From positions 21,151 through 85,150 of the forward strand of contig SUTG01000003.1 in the NCBI GenBank assembly GCA_015063035.1: a DNA stretch of 64,000 nt, written 5' to 3'. The DNA is from Methanobrevibacter olleyae. GTDB lineage: Archaea; Methanobacteriota; Methanobacteria; Methanobacteriales; Methanobacteriaceae. A model generated the notes under the pieces. It saw only the letters and a program-made list of their open reading frames with translations. It was not told the origin of the DNA and did no database searches. Below are positions 34,671-44,202 of this stretch, one piece after another (the stretch's first letter is position 1; every line of letters begins with the position of its first letter). The position numbers were made by a program, and so were the translations under genes.

Positions 34671-36155
34671 ATGAAAGTCGTACTAGCTGGAACTGGAAGT
34701 GCTGTTGGAAAAACAACCATTTCTACAGGAATAATGAAGGCACTTCAAGATGAAAATGTTCAACCCTTTAAGGTTGGCCCTGATTTTATTGACCCTTCTT
34801 ACCATACAATTGCTACAGGCAATGTATCAAGGAACTTGGATTCATTTTTCATGGATGAGTTTCAAATAATCAATTCATTTGAAAGGGCACTTAAGATATC
34901 CAAATCCAATATGGGCATTATAGAAGGTGTAAGAGGCCTATATGAAGGTATAAGCCCTATTAGTGATATTGGCAACACCGCATCAATTGCAAAGGCTTTA
35001 GATGCACCTGTAGTGCTTCTTATGGATTCAAGAAGCTTGGTTAAAAGCGCTGCAGCTGTTGTATTGGGCTTTAAGGCCCTTGACCCTGATGTACGTATAG
35101 AAGGAGTTATCTTGAATAAGGTCAAAGGACAAAGACATTTCAAAAAGGCTAAGGAGTCTGTTGAAAAATTGGCAAATGTTCCAGTTATAGGAGGCATTCC
35201 AAGAAATGAAGAGATTGCAGTGGAGGAAAGGCATCTTGGTTTGGTCCCAGCTCTTGAAAAGGAAAAGATCAATAGGAATATTGAGCTTTGGGGAAACATT
35301 GCTGAGGAATATATAGACTTGGATGCTTTAAAGGATATAATGAAAACATCCAGCAAATCTGCTGTAAAAGACAATAAGGATAAGGCCATTGAATCAATGG
35401 AAGAGGATAATGGCCACGGCCGTCGTGTTGATTTGTCAATTCATGAGGATGAATTCAACAGGGAGCATAATGAGGCGATAAACCTTGAAGTCACCAATGG
35501 CTCCAAACCAGGAGAGTTATGGAAAACAGGCAATAAGGCTCCTATTAAGATTGGTGTGGCCATAGATGAAATCTTCACCTTTTACTATAAGGAAACATTG
35601 GAATCACTTGAGGACAATGGGGCTAGGATTGTTCCATTCAGCCCATACAAGGATGAGGAAATTCCAGATGTTGATGCCCTTTACATTGGCGGAGGCTACC
35701 CTGAAGTCTTCAAGAAGGAATTGTCTGAGAATGAATCCATGCTGAAATCCATCAATAAATTCCACAAGGAAGATAGGCCAATATATGGTGAATGCGGTGG
35801 ATTGATCTATTTATCAGAGTCTATTGACGGCTTAGGAATGGTCAATGCAATTCCATACACAGCAGAAATGACTCCTAGAGTTCAAGGATTGAATTATGTT
35901 GTGGCAAGATCAAATAAGGATAATCTCATATCTGACGAAGGGGACATTTTCCGTGCACATGAATTCCATTACACTAAACTCAACATAGACAGTACAGATG
36001 ATCTTGTATTTGACGTCCTTAGAGGAAGAGGTGTATTGAATAATATGGATGGAGTCAGCATTGGAAACACTTTAGCTAATTACATTCACATTCATGCCTG
36101 TTCATGTCCTAACTTTGCATATAATTTCACTAAAAATATAGCTGAGTTAGACTAG
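34671..36155 (+). CDS. cfbB: Ni-sirohydrochlorin a,c-diamide synthase (CfbB/CbiA family)
   Basis: ATP- and glutamine-dependent amidation of the tetrapyrrole acetate side chains. In methanogens this enzyme acts in coenzyme F430 synthesis; a role in cobamide synthesis is possible because CbiA is the same family. The N-terminal synthetase has Walker [16 protein letters not shown] and [23 protein letters not shown] follows. The C-terminal class-I-like glutamine amidotransferase has [10 protein letters not shown], the cysteine region [10 protein letters not shown] and the histidine [10 protein letters not shown] charged, low-complexity insert (~225-285, [19 protein letters not shown]) separates the halves. 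TATA-like AAATATATG lies about 20 bp before the ATG, so the mRNA is probably leaderless. Confidence 0.9.
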   Translation: MKVVLAGTGSAVGKTTISTGIMKALQDENVQPFKVGPDFIDPSYHTIATGNVSRNLDSFFMDEFQIINSFERALKISKSNMGIIEGVRGLYEGISPISDIGNTASIAKALDAPVVLLMDSRSLVKSAAAVVLGFKALDPDVRIEGVILNKVKGQRHFKKAKESVEKLANVPVIGGIPRNEEIAVEERHLGLVPALEKEKINRNIELWGNIAEEYIDLDALKDIMKTSSKSAVKDNKDKAIESMEEDNGHGRRVDLSIHEDEFNREHNEAINLEVTNGSKPGELWKTGNKAPIKIGVAIDEIFTFYYKETLESLEDNGARIVPFSPYKDEEIPDVDALYIGGGYPEVFKKELSENESMLKSINKFHKEDRPIYGECGGLIYLSESIDGLGMVNAIPYTAEMTPRVQGLNYVVARSNKDNLISDEGDIFRAHEFHYTKLNIDSTDDLVFDVLRGRGVLNNMDGVSIGNTLANYIHIHACSCPNFAYNFTKNIAELD

Positions 36156-37129
36156 AGTTTTATTTTTCACCAACTTGTTTGGTAACAATACAGATCATAT
36201 TTATTTTCTTTTAAAATTCAAGATTCTATTTTTATTTCTATTTTTATTTTTTCATCATATCATCTAGTCATTTCATATAATCCATTTTAATGTTTTCATT
36301 TCCGTGAACTTTTTTTATAATTAATTTTTGTATAATGTATACGATTTTTTCTTAAATTTTTTTACAATATACAAAATTTTCGAATTTTCGATGATATTTT
36401 TATCATAAAAAAGTATTACTTTAGGTTTCAGGAGGAATTTTTTTAAAAAAATTTTAAATTTTGAAAATCTATTTAAATTTATTATTTTATTTTAAAACTT
36501 GAGTTTTTTTAGCTATTTTTTCAAAAAACTATAATGAATAGTTATTTTTTTATAATAATTATTTTAAACCATTATTAATATCATTTTTTTCAATGCATTT
36601 TGTAACTTTTTGTAGATACAACGTTAACTCAATGATATTACATGCTATATTTTTGTACATTTATGTATATGGATTGCTTATTTTTTCATACTTTATTCAA
36701 ATTTTTAAATTCGCTCCATGATCTTCATTTTCTTTAATGAAAATGATGTTAATATCATTTGGGATTCTACAGATTTTTTGAAACTCTCATTTCAAATTTT
36801 GTAACTCAATTTTTACACTTGAAACGATACCTGCTATTTTTCTTCGATTTTTTCAAATTTTCAACTCATCTTAAAAAATTGATAACTCAAATCCTCACAG
36901 CTAAACTATTGATGTAATATCATTATGACTCATCTTCATTTTTTTATAATTTTTTTCAATTTTTTGAGTTACAAATTAATTTTTTTTATAGTTTTTTAAA
37001 ATAAGTTTATATGCAATGAGTTAACATATATAATAGTGTTAATAATTTTTTATATAATTTAATTGTATTATTTATTTAAAAATTTTAAATTTCATGATAA
37101 TATCAATTTTTTCATTCGAAGGTATTTTT
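36156..37129. other. T-rich gene-poor block upstream of the AbrB-like coiled-coil gene
   Basis: About 970 bp with no credible ORF. The + strand is rich in T-runs. GTTAACTCAATGATATTA occurs near 36624 and its complement AATGAGTTAAC near 37016; AATATCAT-type words recur (36753, 36914). A small hairpin ATGATA-TTTT-TATCAT lies near 36390. The same GAGTTAAC and TCATTATCA words recur downstream of the coiled-coil gene, so this may be a binding region for a repeated-site protein. Confidence 0.5.
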
Positions 37130-37825
37130 ATGTTAGAAAAGGAAGTCAAACAATATAAGAGAGGAAACAGTTTCACTTATCGTATCGATCTTTCAAAAAA
37201 GGATAATTTTGAAGGTGGAGAGAAAGTGATGATTCTTAGGATAAGTGAATATGAATCTTACCTTAATGAAATCGATGATCTCAAGGCTAAAATTGACGAT
37301 AATAAGAATACCATTTCAGATTTGAAGCAATCACGCAGTGAAGCGGATTCTTCCATAAATGAGATTATGGAACAAAGGAATCAGGAGATTTCAGACAAGA
37401 ATAAGGAAATCATGGAACTGGTTGAAGAAAACAAATCTGCCATTGCAAAATGCTATGAAATCATTGATGAGAAAGATCAGCTTATCAAACAGGCTAATGA
37501 AGAGATTAGGCTTGAAAGGGCAAAATCTGATTTAGCTCAGCAAAAGGCTGAAGAAAATCTCCTTGAAGAGAGAAAAAGACACGACGAACTTGTTTTAGAA
37601 AAGGACAAGGAATTGCACAATGTCAACCAGCAACTTCAGGACACCCTTAAGGAAATCGCTTATAAGGATCAATTGCTAACTGCCGATAGGCTTTTAATTG
37701 ACAGATATAAAAACAGAAGCTTCATTGATCGTCTATTAAACAGGCAACCTGATGACAGTGACTTGCAAATTGACAGCAAGCCTAAGGAAACCTACGTCTT
37801 GGAAGCTGAAAAACAAAATGAATAA
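37130..37825 (+). CDS. AbrB-like N-terminal module plus long coiled coil
   Basis: 231 residues from ATG 37130, which follows GAAGGTATTTTT; an in-frame ATG at 37094 has no ribosome site. Residues 1-45 (KRGNSFTYRIDLSKKDN then FEGGEKVMILRI) resemble a SpoVT/AbrB swapped-hairpin domain (RGNS...GEKVxI), known for DNA binding and dimerisation. Residues ~45-190 are a long coiled coil (LKAKIDDNKNTISDLKQS, EERKRHDELVLEKDKEL), and the C-terminus is RSFIDRLLNRQPDDSD. The gene at 48828-49577 shares the N-terminal module (SKSDNIFEDKEEVFII against SKKDN-FEGGEKVMIL). A chromosome-organising or regulatory role is possible but unproven. Confidence 0.72.
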   Translation: MLEKEVKQYKRGNSFTYRIDLSKKDNFEGGEKVMILRISEYESYLNEIDDLKAKIDDNKNTISDLKQSRSEADSSINEIMEQRNQEISDKNKEIMELVEENKSAIAKCYEIIDEKDQLIKQANEEIRLERAKSDLAQQKAEENLLEERKRHDELVLEKDKELHNVNQQLQDTLKEIAYKDQLLTADRLLIDRYKNRSFIDRLLNRQPDDSDLQIDSKPKETYVLEAEKQNE

Positions 37826-37827
37826 TC

Positions 37828-37880
37828 CAAACTTTTACTCGCCTTTGGCTTGCAAAAGTTTGATCAAAATTTTTTCAATA
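37828..37880 (+). terminator. hairpin terminator after the AbrB-like coiled-coil gene
   Basis: CAAACTTTT (37828-37836) pairs with AAAAGTTTG (37854-37862), with an inner GCC-TTT-GGC stem, followed by an A/T-rich tail with TTTTTT. It overlaps the last base region just after the stop codon. Confidence 0.78.
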
Positions 37881-38632
37881 TTTTTTCATAATTAATTTTC
37901 TTTTTTTTTCACTTTTTATAATTGCATTATCATTTTATTTTTTTGAATATTCAATTCATATGCATTTTTCATTCTTTGAGTTGTATTTTTTCCAATATTT
38001 TCATTGTAACTCTTAGACATACATTTCAACTGTATAATGAGTTAACCTGTCATTATCATTTTTTGCCAATTTTAGGGCCAGAAATTCTTTGACGTAAGTT
38101 TCAAGTGTAAGTTTTTTTAGAATTTTTCAAAATTTTTTTGAATGTCATTATCAAAACATAATCCTGTTAATTTATTTTCATCATCATTTGAAATCTTCTG
38201 CAATATCATTTATTTTGACGATTTTTTCCTCTCAAAAATGTCATTATCATAAATTTTCAATAAATTTTTCAAATTTTTTAAAGATCTTCATTAAATTTTC
38301 ACTATTTTTTGTATTACTGGATGATTTTTTTAGCTATTGTAATAATTGTTCTATAGTATTAAAATTATTCCTCTTCAAACATATCTATTTTTCACTCTCT
38401 GTATACTTTTCATATTCTCAAAACATTTTCCCATACACTTTTTTTCTTTTGCATTGGCAAAATTTTTTCAACCATCTTCTATTTGGTCTGTATTTCTCAT
38501 TCAATCGGCTGATTTTATCAACTCACAAAAACCTTGGCTTTGATTTGAAAATTCTTAAGAATTGTCCATTTAATAAAATTATTATAATAGTTTTTACAAA
38601 ATCTAAAATAATGCTTACATAAGGGGTTTTTT
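37863..38632. other. T-rich gene-poor block upstream of the polymerase gene
   Basis: No credible gene: a 144-codon frame at 38188-38622 is Phe/Leu-rich text produced by T-runs and lacks a ribosome site. AATGAGTTAACCTGTCATTATC lies near 38036, with TCATTATCA words again near 38147 and 38241, echoing the block upstream of the coiled-coil gene. Confidence 0.5.
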
Positions 38633-39778
38633 ATGAACTTTAATTTTAAAAACGGAAATCTTGATCTATTCAATCCACTGATTATTGTAGTCATGGCTAT
38701 CCTTTTCCTAATCATAGCTATGCCTATGTGGTATTTTTATCAGGAATTGCCTTCTCCAAATTTAGATTTGTATATCTATATCGGATTAGGGCTTTTGTTC
38801 TTTATTTTTGGTGTTTTTTCATCTAACTACCTCTTAAGCAAAAAATTCAAAATCGATGCGACCAGTTCCCCTAAAAAAATTTTTAACCCTGAGGAATTAT
38901 CATTGTCTGATTCATATTCAAAAAAAGAATTGGTTCTTGTGGGACTGGTTTTATTAGGCATTTTGCTGCAGATTATAAATATAGCTTTTTTGGGAGGAAT
39001 TCCACTTTTCTCCGCTACATTAAAGGCAAAGGCGGCAACTAAAATATGGCTAATTTCATACATAATTTTCCTACCATCCATCAATGTCTTGCTTGCAAGG
39101 TTCAATAGAAAATCACATTATCTATTATTACTTATAGGTTTAGTCTTGTTTGCTCTTACTGGATATAGGACCACTCCTATTGCAATCATGCTTTCAGCAC
39201 TTATCACCTTGTACTATACAAGGGATGTTGATGTGAAATACATAATCCTAGCTATTTTAGCTATTGCAGTTGTGCTTTTGGCAGTTGGATTCATTGCAGT
39301 TCAAGCCATCAGCTGGCAGCACTGGTCTTTGAATCCAATTGAATTGGTCTCTTATAGGGCGGCATTTACATTGAACATACTTTCAAAGGCTATCGAGAAT
39401 CAATGCGCCACCATGGGCAATCTATTCTACACAACATTGACAGGATTCTTCACACATTCAGATGCAAGGGTTCTGGTTGGCCAAGCCACATTAGGTCAGG
39501 TCCATTCCATAACCTCAACTATATTCGGCCCTGCATTGCTTGACTTTGGGATTGTGGGAATGATTATTCAAATGCTCTTATTAGGATTTATCCTCAAGAC
39601 CTTACATAGCATACAAAATTACAAAAAGGAAATCTTTACAGCATTTTATGGAATTTTGCTTGCACAAACAATCATATGGATAGAGACAGGCCCAACTGAT
39701 GTTGTGGTTTGGCTATTCTATTTAATAGGAATCTTACTCATCATCCATTTTTTAAGGGGTGCAAATCATGAAATCTAA
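38633..39778 (+). CDS. oligosaccharide repeat-unit polymerase-like membrane protein (Wzy type)
   Basis: 381 residues with about ten hydrophobic segments. The arrangement, with LALTGYRTTPIAIMLSALI-like text (here FALTGYRTTPIAIMLSALI) after the middle helices and a large polar loop (AISWQHWSLNPIELVSYRAAFTLN to FTHSDARVLVGQ), resembles O-antigen/oligosaccharide repeat-unit polymerases, which join lipid-linked glycan units outside the membrane. The start follows AAGGGGTTTTTT. It overlaps the next glycosyltransferase by 11 bp, so both are expressed together in an envelope-glycan or pseudomurein pathway. Primary sequence of such proteins is poorly conserved, so the exact reaction is uncertain. Confidence 0.7.
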   Translation: MNFNFKNGNLDLFNPLIIVVMAILFLIIAMPMWYFYQELPSPNLDLYIYIGLGLLFFIFGVFSSNYLLSKKFKIDATSSPKKIFNPEELSLSDSYSKKELVLVGLVLLGILLQIINIAFLGGIPLFSATLKAKAATKIWLISYIIFLPSINVLLARFNRKSHYLLLLIGLVLFALTGYRTTPIAIMLSALITLYYTRDVDVKYIILAILAIAVVLLAVGFIAVQAISWQHWSLNPIELVSYRAAFTLNILSKAIENQCATMGNLFYTTLTGFFTHSDARVLVGQATLGQVHSITSTIFGPALLDFGIVGMIIQMLLLGFILKTLHSIQNYKKEIFTAFYGILLAQTIIWIETGPTDVVVWLFYLIGILLIIHFLRGANHEI

Positions 39779-40892
39779 GAATTTAGCCATTGCCGGAGAG
39801 ATCACTCCATCCAAGACAATCATCCCAATCATTGAAAAGTTAAGGGAGCAGGAAAGGGAAGGCAAATTAAAATTTAAGATAGATAAGATAATAGGCCTTT
39901 ATCATGGAGAATCATCAAGAGATTTACTCGAACCTTATTGTGATGAAACATATTCTATTGGAGAAGGCAGAAGAGGGAAAAAGAATTCTCGTGGAAAATT
40001 GGCATACCTCATTTCAAAGGATATCTTAAAGTCATTCAATGCCCTTAAAGGAAAGGATATTGACTTATTGATTACTGCAGGAAATGCTGGGGATGTTAGA
40101 AAGGCCATATTAGCTGCAAACATTTTGAATATTCCAGTCTTGCATATAGAGCAGGATATTTATAATCCTATAGAAGTCATTTCACAAGCCAATCTCATAA
40201 CGGTTCCATCTGAGGAATACAAGGAATATCTGGAGAAGAGTTATAATCTGAAGAATGTTGTCAATATCCAAGGATATCCTATGGCAAAATATGTTCACAA
40301 TTACATCAAGGATGAAAGCAATTTAATAGACAAGGATGAAATATACGGAGAATATGGAATGAAGGAATTCGTCCTTATTGTCCTTGGTGGAGATTTGAAG
40401 GACGATGATATTGAGCCATTGATAAGGTCTGTTGAAGAGCTTAATCTCAAGGCATTGATTGCTCCCTATAGGTTTGACAGAAACATGGTGCAGGATTTGA
40501 TCTTATCACCAAACATTAAGGTTTTGCCTCAATATGTTGATTTATTGAGCTTTATGAATGCCGCTTCCCATCTAATCTATGCTGCAGGTATGGGGATGAC
40601 AATTGAAGCAGGAGTATTCAACATCCCATCATTAAAAATAGAAGGATTCCATAAAACCCATGGCAGTGTTGACTTGGCAAAGGAACTGAACATACCAATC
40701 GTAAAAATAGAGGAAATTCCAGAAGCATTTGAAAATCTCCCCGAACAAAAGGAATCAGATCTTGTAAAGGATAGTGAGATAGCTATTGAAAGATTAGTGG
40801 ATTTGATAAATGATTTTGATGAAAAATCATTAAAAAGAAGCGGATTTAACTCCACTAAGCAAATTTGGAATAGCCGTAAAGTATACAGATAA
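39768..40892 (+). CDS. GT-B fold glycosyltransferase/epimerase-like envelope enzyme
   Basis: 374 residues from ATG 39768 (AAGGGGTG upstream). A Rossmann-type N-half (NLAIAGEITPSKTIIPIIE, DLLITAGNAGDVRKAILAAN, VLHIEQDIYNPIE) and a C-half (VLIVLGGDLKDDDIEPLI, AASHLIYAAGMGMTIEAGVFNIPSLKIEG) fit a GT-B fold of the MurG/UDP-GlcNAc 2-epimerase type; the segment MGMTIEAGVFNIPSLKI is where such enzymes grip the nucleotide-sugar ribose and diphosphate. The gene overlaps the polymerase-like gene, which supports a shared role in cell-wall glycan assembly. Transferase and epimerase cannot be separated by inspection. Confidence 0.72.
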   Translation: MKSKNLAIAGEITPSKTIIPIIEKLREQEREGKLKFKIDKIIGLYHGESSRDLLEPYCDETYSIGEGRRGKKNSRGKLAYLISKDILKSFNALKGKDIDLLITAGNAGDVRKAILAANILNIPVLHIEQDIYNPIEVISQANLITVPSEEYKEYLEKSYNLKNVVNIQGYPMAKYVHNYIKDESNLIDKDEIYGEYGMKEFVLIVLGGDLKDDDIEPLIRSVEELNLKALIAPYRFDRNMVQDLILSPNIKVLPQYVDLLSFMNAASHLIYAAGMGMTIEAGVFNIPSLKIEGFHKTHGSVDLAKELNIPIVKIEEIPEAFENLPEQKESDLVKDSEIAIERLVDLINDFDEKSLKRSGFNSTKQIWNSRKVYR

Positions 40893-40954
40893 TTTTTCTT
40901 TTTAATTTTTTTTTTCTGAAAATTTTTAAGTTTTTTTATTTTTCATGTCTTATT

Positions 40955-41269
40955 TTAATCAGCATCCTCCTCCATGGTTTCAAGCAAAAAGCTTACAGGA
41001 CGGAACCCATCATTGCAGGAAATCATTGCTGATTTCTTATTCTTCATCCAACCGTCATAAAAGTCTTCTGCACCATTTGCTAAACCCATTACAAATGGGG
41101 ATAATACTTCCCATGCACTAGGACAGAAGTTCTCTGGCTTTTCCCAACCATTGGCTATAAAGACATCCCCACACTCAACATCGCATTCATGTTCCAACGG
41201 GTTTTCATACTTTTCAATCAAGTCATCATGCCTTACTTTCTTCATGACTGTAATCTTAACTTTTTTCAA
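40955..41269 (-). CDS. TIGR04076-type small cytosolic protein
   Basis: 104 residues. TTG at 41269 is preferred as start because AGGTGA lies at correct spacing; an in-frame GTG at 41278 overlaps that site. The sequence VKITVMKKV, then CDVECGDVFIANGWEKPENFCPSAW and SCNDGFRPVSFLLE, matches the TIGR04076 family, in which the cysteines and the CxxxW region are conserved and may bind metal. Function unknown. Its upstream region holds a five-copy 45-bp tandem repeat shared with the divergent membrane-protein gene. Confidence 0.78.
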   Translation of the reverse strand: MKKVKITVMKKVRHDDLIEKYENPLEHECDVECGDVFIANGWEKPENFCPSAWEVLSPFVMGLANGAEDFYDGWMKNKKSAMISCNDGFRPVSFLLETMEEDAD

Positions 41270-41340
41270 TTGATTCACCTAAAAATTTAAGCTGTTTTTA
41301 ATTATTTATTATTTCTCATCATTTAAATATTTTCAAAATT

Positions 41341-41554
41341 GAAACTTAATTCAATACGAAATTCATTATCTTAAAAGTTAAAATAGAAATCTATCCAATA
41401 CTCAAATTCCTTATCTTAAGTTTTTTAATTGAAATCAATTCAATACTTAAATTCCTTGTCTTAAGTTTTTTAATTGAAATCAATTCAATACTTAAATCCC
41501 TTGTCTTAAGTTTTTTAATTGAAATCAATTCAATACTTAAATCCCTTATCAAAA
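41341..41554. repeat. 45-bp tandem repeat, five copies
   Basis: Units start at 41341, 41386, 41431, 41476 and 41521, each like GAAATCAATTCAATACTTAAA with CCTTGTCTTAAGTTTTTTAATT. The two right-hand full units are nearly identical; the first is most diverged and the last is partial. There are no unique spacers, so this is a minisatellite, not a CRISPR array. It fills the divergent promoter gap before 41625; the rest of 41279-41624 holds no gene. Confidence 0.92.
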
Positions 41555-41624
41555 AATTTTAAATATCATAATCCCTTTAAATTTAAATGGAATACTATTT
41601 TTAATTGATGGGAAAGGTTTTAGA

Positions 41625-42266
41625 ATGGATAAAAAATTAATTATCAGATACATTTTACTTATTCTTGGGGTGACCATTATGTCTTTAGGCATTGCATTAT
41701 CCCTTAAGTCCACCTTAGGAACTCCTCCTATATCATGCATTCCTGCTGTTCTATCCGTTGCTTTTCCTTGGACTGTAGGGGAATTCACAATACTTTTCAA
41801 TGCCTTGCTTGTCATATTCCAAATGGTCCTTTTAAGAAAAATCACATTGTCACAAATAGCTCAAATGCTTGTCTGCATTCTCTTTGGCTACATGATCGAT
41901 TTTAACTTAGTTGTTATTGATTTCCTCAATCCTACAAATTATATAAGTCAATGGATCTTGCTTATAATAAGCTGTCTTGTACTTGCTTTCGGGCTTGTCA
42001 TTGAAGTAAAGTCAGACATTACCATGCTTCCTGGAGATGGTGCAGTTGTGGCAATAGGTGAAGTCTTAAACAAGGATTGGGGTAAGGTCAAGCCATTTTT
42101 TGATGTTACCGTTGTAAGCATCGGTGTCATTTTAGCATTGGTATTCATAGGCCACCTTGAAGGGGTTCGTGAGGGAACCATTTTTTCAGCTGTTACAGTT
42201 GGTTTCATAATTCAATTCTACAACAGTGTTTTTGGTGAAAAGATTGATGATTATCTAGAGGGATAA
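41625..42266 (+). CDS. YczE/YitT-like integral membrane protein
   Basis: 213 residues with about five to six hydrophobic helices. MSLGIALSLKSTLGTPPISCIPAVLS at the N-terminus and LPGDGAVVAIGEVLNKDWGKVKPFFDV in the second half resemble the YczE-like membrane proteins (relatives of YitT), where a GxxP loop follows the first helix of each repeat. The function of the family is poorly known; some act in export or immunity to peptides. The start follows GGAAAGGTTTTAGA. Its last 12 codons and stop are duplicated in the following intergenic region. Confidence 0.75.
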   Translation: MDKKLIIRYILLILGVTIMSLGIALSLKSTLGTPPISCIPAVLSVAFPWTVGEFTILFNALLVIFQMVLLRKITLSQIAQMLVCILFGYMIDFNLVVIDFLNPTNYISQWILLIISCLVLAFGLVIEVKSDITMLPGDGAVVAIGEVLNKDWGKVKPFFDVTVVSIGVILALVFIGHLEGVREGTIFSAVTVGFIIQFYNSVFGEKIDDYLEG

Positions 42267-42341
42267 TTAATATTTTTTTTAAGCATTTTTGGTGAAAAGA
42301 TTGATGATTATCTAGAGGGATAATTAATATTTTTTTTTTTA
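42229..42341. repeat. 57-bp tandem duplication of the YczE-like gene end
   Basis: TTTTTGGTGAAAAGATTGAT begins at 42229 and again at 42286. The first copy is the last coding part of the gene (stop TAA at 42264-42266); the second is a non-coding replica that includes the same stop region and T-run, possibly duplicating the terminator. Confidence 0.9.
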
Positions 42342-42473
42342 AAATTTTGATGATTTTTCTTAAGATTCATAATTTTTATATATTCGATTAAATTTCATTA
42401 TTTTTCCAAAATACTTTCTCTCCGTTCTTTATTTTTTTCATTAATTTTATTTAAATTTAAAAAATAATTATTC

Positions 42474-42484
42474 TAATATATAAA
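42474..42484 (+). promoter_or_regulatory. mtd TATA box
   Basis: TAATATATAAAG lies ~70 bp upstream of the mtd ATG at 42551, with A-rich BRE-like sequence before it. Transcription should start near 42507, giving a leader that contains GTGAT before ATG. Confidence 0.6.
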
Positions 42485-42550
42485 GTTTTTTATTTGTTTT
42501 TTTACATTAACTTTATAATAATCAAATACTATAAATATTATTGTGATATT

Positions 42551-43381
42551 ATGGTAGTTAAAATCGCTATATTAAGAAGTGGAAATATTGGTACTTCACC
42601 AATATTAGATTTATTATTAGACGAAAGAGCAGACAGACCAAACATCGACGTAAGAGTATTTGGATCTGGAGCAAAAATGAACCCTGAACAAGTCGAAGAC
42701 GTTGTACCTAAGTTCAAACAATTCGACCCAGATTTCTGCATTTTCATTAGCCCAAACCCAGCAGCACCTGGTCCAGCTAAAGCAAGAGAATTATTATCTG
42801 CAGAAGATATTCCAGCTATTATCATTGGTGACGCTCCTGGTAAAGGTAAGAAAGATGAAATGGATGAACAAGGTTTAGGTTACATCATTGTTATGGCAGA
42901 CCCAATGATCGGTGCAAAAAGAGAATGGTTAGACCCAACTGAAATGGCTATCTTTAACGCTGACATCATTAAAGTATTAGCAGAAACTGGTGCTTTAAGA
43001 TTAGTACAAAAAACCATTGACGGTGTAATCGAAGCTGTTGAAGCAGGTAACGAAATCGAATTACCTAAACTCATTATTACTGCTGAAAAAGCTGTAGAAG
43101 CTGCTAAATTCCAAAACCCATACGCAAAAGCTAAAGCAATTGCTGCTTACGAAATGGCTGGTGCTGTAGCAGGTTTAGACATGAAAGGTTGTTTCATGAC
43201 CAAAGGTTACGAAAACTTCATTCCTTTAGTAGCTGCTGCTCACGAAATGGCTGCATGTGCTGCTGCATTAGCAGCTGAAGCAAGAGAAATTGAAAAATCC
43301 AACGACACTGTATTAAGAACCCCTCACATGAAAGAAGGTAACGTTGGTTGCAAACTTGACTTAATCAGCAAACCAGAATAA
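42551..43381 (+). CDS. mtd: F420-dependent methylenetetrahydromethanopterin dehydrogenase
   Basis: Oxidises methylene-H4MPT to methenyl-H4MPT with F420 (reverse direction in CO2-reducing methanogenesis), a core step of energy metabolism. The protein has 276 residues from ATG 42551, the expected length; a longer frame from 42494 adds a hydrophobic stretch without ribosome site and is rejected. It begins VVKIAILRSGNIGTSPILDL, has ISPNPAAPGPAKARE and AIIIGDAPGKGKKDEMD, MADPMIGAKREWLDPTEM, and the Ala-rich C-terminal helices. Codon use (TTA, GGT, CCA, AAC) is highly biased, consistent with strong expression. It is monocistronic with its own promoter and terminator. Confidence 0.97.
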   Translation: MVVKIAILRSGNIGTSPILDLLLDERADRPNIDVRVFGSGAKMNPEQVEDVVPKFKQFDPDFCIFISPNPAAPGPAKARELLSAEDIPAIIIGDAPGKGKKDEMDEQGLGYIIVMADPMIGAKREWLDPTEMAIFNADIIKVLAETGALRLVQKTIDGVIEAVEAGNEIELPKLIITAEKAVEAAKFQNPYAKAKAIAAYEMAGAVAGLDMKGCFMTKGYENFIPLVAAAHEMAACAAALAAEAREIEKSNDTVLRTPHMKEGNVGCKLDLISKPE

Positions 43382-43392
43382 GTGTCGAGGAT

Positions 43393-43432
43393 TAAGTAGC
43401 TTTTTAGCTACTTATTTTCTTTTTTCTTTTTT
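43393..43432 (+). terminator. mtd hairpin terminator
   Basis: A perfect 9-bp stem TAAGTAGCT (43393-43401) and AGCTACTTA (43406-43414) with a TTTT loop, followed by TTTTCTTTTTTCTTTTTT. Confidence 0.85.
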
Positions 43433-43574
43433 AAAACAAATTCAAATCAAATCAAATAAATCAAATCTCAAATCAAAATCAAAATTTACTTTTTTTCTTT
43501 TATTTTAACTCAATTTTAAAATTCATGAAAGAATAATTAATTCGTTAAAATACTAACAATCATGGGGATTTATT

Positions 43575-44075
43575 ATGCCTTCAATAGATTACTTTGAATG
43601 TGAAGACTGTGGGTTCAGATGGAAAGATCAGGGGCCATTGATGTTTTGCCTAAACGATGATGGGGAAATTGAGGAGTACATATTGATTCAATCAGCTTAT
43701 GGTTTGGATAGGGACTCACCAATTTCAGGAGACATTGTGGAAACATATTGTGCAAGCTGTGATAAGAAAATAAAGTTATACCTGATATCCTTTGTCAAAA
43801 ATCAATATGAAGAAGGCGAAGCCATTTCCCTAATGGAAAAATTAGCATTTGAAAACAAGATTTCCAACACAATCCTAAAGCCATTCATCAAATCTTCTGA
43901 CTTGAAGGACGATTGTTATATTGTAGACTTTTCTAGAAACTTCCACACTCCAAAAAAGTATCATTGCCCAAGTTGCGAGAGTGAAATTCCAAAATATCTC
44001 TTATCAAAAAATTCATGCCCTAAATGTGGAGGGGAGATAAAGGTAGTTGATGGAATGTGCTTGGATAAATTCTAG
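43575..44075 (+). CDS. three-zinc-ribbon protein of unknown function
   Basis: 166 residues. Cysteine pairs are visible at the N-terminus (ECEDCGFRW, plus a later MFCLNDD), in the middle (YCASCDKKI) and at the C-terminus (HCPSCESEIP with SCPKCGGEIK). The two CxxC pairs at the C-terminus make a good zinc ribbon; the N-terminal pair may close with YCASC. No enzyme motif or membrane helix. The start follows GGGGATTTATT. Probably a nucleic-acid or protein adaptor, but no family is recognised. Confidence 0.78.
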   Translation: MPSIDYFECEDCGFRWKDQGPLMFCLNDDGEIEEYILIQSAYGLDRDSPISGDIVETYCASCDKKIKLYLISFVKNQYEEGEAISLMEKLAFENKISNTILKPFIKSSDLKDDCYIVDFSRNFHTPKKYHCPSCESEIPKYLLSKNSCPKCGGEIKVVDGMCLDKF

Positions 44076-44202
44076 ATTATAGAAATACTGCAAAAAATAG
44101 ATTAAAATATATTTAAAAACAGATAAAATAGATTAAAAATAGAAATTAAATTATAAAAAACAATTAAAAAAAGAAAAAATAAGGGTTTAATTAAGTTTAA
44201 AC

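Noticed and set aside
36156..37129. tRNA or structured RNA gene
   Set aside because: No cloverleaf, no GC-rich segment as expected for stable RNA in AT-rich archaea, and no CCA or box motifs could be found in this or other gaps.
38188..38622. 144-codon open frame in the T-rich block before the polymerase gene
   Set aside because: Composition is Phe/Leu/Ile/Ser from poly-T, there is no ribosome site, and no conserved feature is visible; likely a chance frame.
41341..41554. CRISPR array
   Set aside because: Repeat units are contiguous without unique spacers, are AT-rich, and no cas gene is near; it is a minisatellite.
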